A stretch of DNA of 9,219 bases from Pseudolabrys sp. (lineage in GTDB: Bacteria > Pseudomonadota > Alphaproteobacteria > Rhizobiales > Xanthobacteraceae). The notes below the pieces were generated by a model, which saw only the letters and a program-made list of their open reading frames with translations, was not told where the DNA came from and did not search any database. Location of the stretch: assembly GCA_019246455.1 (NCBI GenBank), contig JAFAQJ010000048.1, positions 1 through 9,219 on the forward strand, given 5' to 3'. Below, in pieces: positions 6,485-9,219 of the stretch. Every line of letters begins with the position of its first letter. Position 1 is the stretch's first letter. The position numbers were made by a program, and so were the translations under genes.

Positions 6485-9219
6485 ATGCTTGAAGGCTGGA
6501 TCGTTATCGCGGTGGCGCTCGTCTATATCGGGCTGCTGTTTCTCGTGGCGAGTTATGGCGACAGTATCCGCGGCTTCGCCCGCCAGGGCCGCACCCGGCT
6601 GCTGATCTACCCGCTGTCGCTCGCGATCTATTGCACGTCCTGGACTTTCTTCGGCTCGGTCGGGCTTGCGTCCCGAACCGGCTATGACTTCCTGACCATT
6701 TACATCGGCCCGGTGTTGACGATCGGCCTGCTGTCGCCGCTACTCGCGCGCATCGTGCGGCTCGCCAAGGCGCAGAACACAACCTCGATCGCCGACTTCA
6801 TCGCCGCACGCTATGGCAAGGGCCAGGCGGTCGCCGCGACCGTCGCGTTGATTGCCATCGTGGGGACAATCCCCTACATCGCGCTTCAGCTCAAAGCAGT
6901 ATCGGCATCGCTCGAGACGATCCTCTCGCACATCTCGCAAAGCACCGGCGCGATGCATCCGATCCTAGGCGACGTCGCATTGTTCGTCGCGCTGGCGATG
7001 GCGACCTTCGCGGTGCTGTTCGGCACGCGGCACATCGACGCGACCGAGCACCAGGACGGCTTGATGCTTGCGATTGCGACCGAATCGATCATCAAGCTGG
7101 TCGCGTTTCTGGCGGTCGGCATCTTCGTCACATTCTGGATGTTCGACGGCCCGTTCGCGCTGTTCGGCGAAGCCTTCTCCCGCGCCGACACCCATGCGGT
7201 CCTCGCAAGCATTCCGCGGCTCGACAACTTCCTGGCCATGACGCTGCTGTCGTTCGTCGCGATCCTGCTGCTGCCCCGGCAATTTCACGTCGCCGTCGTC
7301 GAGAACAACAACCCCGGCGAGATCGGGCGCGCGGCATGGATGTTTCCGGTCTACCTGATCCTCATCAATCTGTTCGTGGTGCCAATCGCGATCGCCGGCC
7401 TGCTGACATTCAGTCCTGGTTCGGTCGACAGCGACATGTTCGTGCTGGCGCTGCCGCTGCGGGCCAACTCCAATGTGTTCACCATCGCGGCCTTCGTCGG
7501 CGGTCTGTCGGCCGCGACCGCGATGGTCATCGTCGAGACCGTCGCTCTATCGATCATGGTCTCGAACGATCTGGTAATGCCGTTTGTGCTGCAGCGACGC
7601 GAGCGCTTGATCGCCGGGCGCGAGAACCTCGGCTCGCTGCTGCTGACCGCGCGACGTCTCGCGATCTTTGTGATTCTGCTCTTGGCCTACATGTACTACC
7701 GCACCGCCGCGGACGCGCAGCTTGCTTCAATCGGCCTTCTGTCGTTCGCCGCGATCGCGCAACTCGCGCCGGCCTTCTTCGGTGGGCTGCTGTGGCGGCG
7801 CGGCACGGCGCAGGGCGCGATGGGCGGCATGATCGCCGGCATCGTGGTGTGGGCTTACACGCTTTTGTTGCCGAGCTTCGCCGACGTGGGGCTGATCGGC
7901 CAAGGCATGCTGACCGACGGTCCCTTCGGCCTGTTTGCGTTGCGTCCGCAACATTTGTTCGGCCTCGATCTGCCGCCACTGGTTCACGGCGTGATCTGGA
8001 GTCTCGCCCTTAATCTGACCTGCTACGTCGGCTTCTCGCTGCGGCGCGAGCCCTCACCGATCGAACGGCTGCAGGCCAACCTGTTCGTGCCGACTGATCT
8101 CGCCCCGATGACGCCGGCCTTTCGGCTGTGGCGCTCTTCGGTGACGGTCGAAGAGCTGACCACCACCGTCGCCCGTTATCTTGGTGCCGAGCGCACAAAC
8201 GCTTCATTCGAAGCGCTGGCGGTGGCACAACGTATCAGCCTCGCACCGACCGACGAAGCCGATTTCCGGCTGGTGCGCCATGCCGAACACGTGCTCGCCT
8301 CGGCCATTGGCGCCGCCTCGTCGCGGCTCGTTTTGTCGCTGCTGTTACGCAAGCGCACGGTCTCGACCAAGGCCGCGCTGAAGTTGCTCGACGACGCCAA
8401 CACCGCGATCCAGTACAACCGCGAAATTCTGCAGACCGCGCTCGATCACGTGCGCCAAGGCATCGCCGTGTTCGACAAGGATCTGCAACTGATCTGCTGG
8501 AACCGCCAATTCGGCGACATCCTCGATCTGCCGCCCAATGTGGCGCGCGCCGGCGTCGGCCTCAACGAAATCCTCAGATTCAACGCGGAGCGCGACGGCG
8601 TTCCCGCCGAACGGATCGATGCCGTGGTTGCCGAGCAAGCGGAGCGTTACGGCGCAGGCAGCGCAGCGTTCCGTGAGCGCTTCGCTGGCCGCGGTCTCGT
8701 GATCGAAGTGCGCGCCAACCGGATGCCCGATGGTGGTCTCGTTACGACTTTCACCGACGTTACGCCAAGTGTCGAAGCGGAAGAAGCGCTCGAGCGAGCC
8801 AACGAGACGCTGGAACGCCGGGTGCGCGAGCGCACCGAGGAATTGACACGCCTCAACATCGCGTTGGCCCACGCGAAAGGCCAGGCCGACGCCGCCAACA
8901 TCTCCAAGACAAAATTTCTCGCCGCGGCGAGCCACGACATCCTGCAGCCCCTCAATGCGGCGCGACTCTATGTGACCAGTCTGGTCGAACGGAAAAACGT
9001 CGCCGACGAGAACCGGCTGATCGGAAATATCGACGCCTCACTCGAAGCGGTCGAGGAGATCTTCGGCGCGCTGCTCGACATTTCGCGGCTCGACGCCGGC
9101 GCAATGCGTCCGGAATTCACCAGCTTCCGGCTCGACGAACTGTTCCGTCAGATCGAAGTCGAATTCGCGCCGCTGGCACAAGAGAAAGGCCTCGATCTGA
9201 CCTTCGTGCCCTGCTCGCT
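6485..9219 (+). CDS. Sensor histidine kinase with sodium/solute-symporter-like membrane domain (CbrA/NahK-like, C-terminus cut by window edge)
   Basis: This large inner-membrane sensor kinase has about 911 visible residues and the frame is open to the right edge. Residues 1 to about 530 form a multi-helix SSS (SLC5)-type module, with about a dozen hydrophobic segments and signature stretches YCTSWTFFGSVGLA (49-62) and PRQFHVAVVENNNPGE (near 265-280). A linker leads to a PAS_7-style domain near 645-760 (VRQGIAVFDKDLQL at about 656). A coiled coil follows at about 765-805 (EALERANETLERRV and onward), then the HisKA domain with H-box AASHDILQPLNAARL; H817 is the expected phosphorylated histidine. 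The ATP-binding domain and any receiver domain lie beyond the edge, so whether it is a hybrid kinase cannot be seen. Relatives such as CbrA link carbon or amino-acid supply to gene expression; the ligand here is unknown. The ATG at 6485 begins directly with the first membrane helix; its ribosome binding site is weak. Confidence 0.93.
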   Translation, partial: MLEGWIVIAVALVYIGLLFLVASYGDSIRGFARQGRTRLLIYPLSLAIYCTSWTFFGSVGLASRTGYDFLTIYIGPVLTIGLLSPLLARIVRLAKAQNTTSIADFIAARYGKGQAVAATVALIAIVGTIPYIALQLKAVSASLETILSHISQSTGAMHPILGDVALFVALAMATFAVLFGTRHIDATEHQDGLMLAIATESIIKLVAFLAVGIFVTFWMFDGPFALFGEAFSRADTHAVLASIPRLDNFLAMTLLSFVAILLLPRQFHVAVVENNNPGEIGRAAWMFPVYLILINLFVVPIAIAGLLTFSPGSVDSDMFVLALPLRANSNVFTIAAFVGGLSAATAMVIVETVALSIMVSNDLVMPFVLQRRERLIAGRENLGSLLLTARRLAIFVILLLAYMYYRTAADAQLASIGLLSFAAIAQLAPAFFGGLLWRRGTAQGAMGGMIAGIVVWAYTLLLPSFADVGLIGQGMLTDGPFGLFALRPQHLFGLDLPPLVHGVIWSLALNLTCYVGFSLRREPSPIERLQANLFVPTDLAPMTPAFRLWRSSVTVEELTTTVARYLGAERTNASFEALAVAQRISLAPTDEADFRLVRHAEHVLASAIGAASSRLVLSLLLRKRTVSTKAALKLLDDANTAIQYNREILQTALDHVRQGIAVFDKDLQLICWNRQFGDILDLPPNVARAGVGLNEILRFNAERDGVPAERIDAVVAEQAERYGAGSAAFRERFAGRGLVIEVRANRMPDGGLVTTFTDVTPSVEAEEALERANETLERRVRERTEELTRLNIALAHAKGQADAANISKTKFLAAASHDILQPLNAARLYVTSLVERKNVADENRLIGNIDASLEAVEEIFGALLDISRLDAGAMRPEFTSFRLDELFRQIEVEFAPLAQEKGLDLTFVPCS

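Noticed and set aside
7336..8013. 225-codon plus-strand frame inside the sensor kinase
   Set aside because: The kinase frame remains open through this region and encodes membrane helices of the symporter-like module; this is a shifted-frame shadow.

Overview
The window reads as ordinary chromosome from a GC-rich alphaproteobacterium, most likely a member of the Hyphomicrobiales near Bradyrhizobium or Rhodopseudomonas. Evidence for this is a 409-residue ALA synthase of the alphaproteobacterial type, a perfect FNR/FixK-type box upstream of it, and PAS-rich signalling proteins of a style common in that group. This placement is inference from protein style and regulatory logic; there is no rRNA or other marker in the window. 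I see no mobile element, CRISPR array, tRNA or phage gene.

Five protein-coding genes fill nearly all of it. From left to right: (1) the 5' three quarters of a membrane-anchored PAS-PAS-GGDEF-EAL cyclic-di-GMP protein on the minus strand, cut by the left edge; (2) a complete IlvD/Edd-family dehydratase on the minus strand, whose cluster and catalytic residues fit the [2Fe-2S] sugar-acid dehydratases; (3) hemA on the plus strand, divergent from the dehydratase; (4) an AbrB-type membrane protein with an internal duplication, on the minus strand and convergent with hemA across only 4 bases; (5) the 5' part of a large sensor kinase with a sodium/solute-symporter-like membrane domain, on the plus strand, divergent from gene 4 and cut by the right edge.

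The best-supported regulatory signal is the 14-base dyad TTGATCGGGATCAA between the dehydratase and hemA. It fits oxygen-responsive control of haem synthesis by an FNR/FixK-family regulator. It lies between two divergent promoters, so the Fe-S dehydratase may share that control. The other genes do not form an obvious pathway: the window holds one haem gene, one probable sugar-acid catabolic gene, one transporter-like gene and two signalling proteins with similar PAS domains. I found no clear evidence of a previously undescribed system; the findings are specific loose ends in otherwise recognisable genes.
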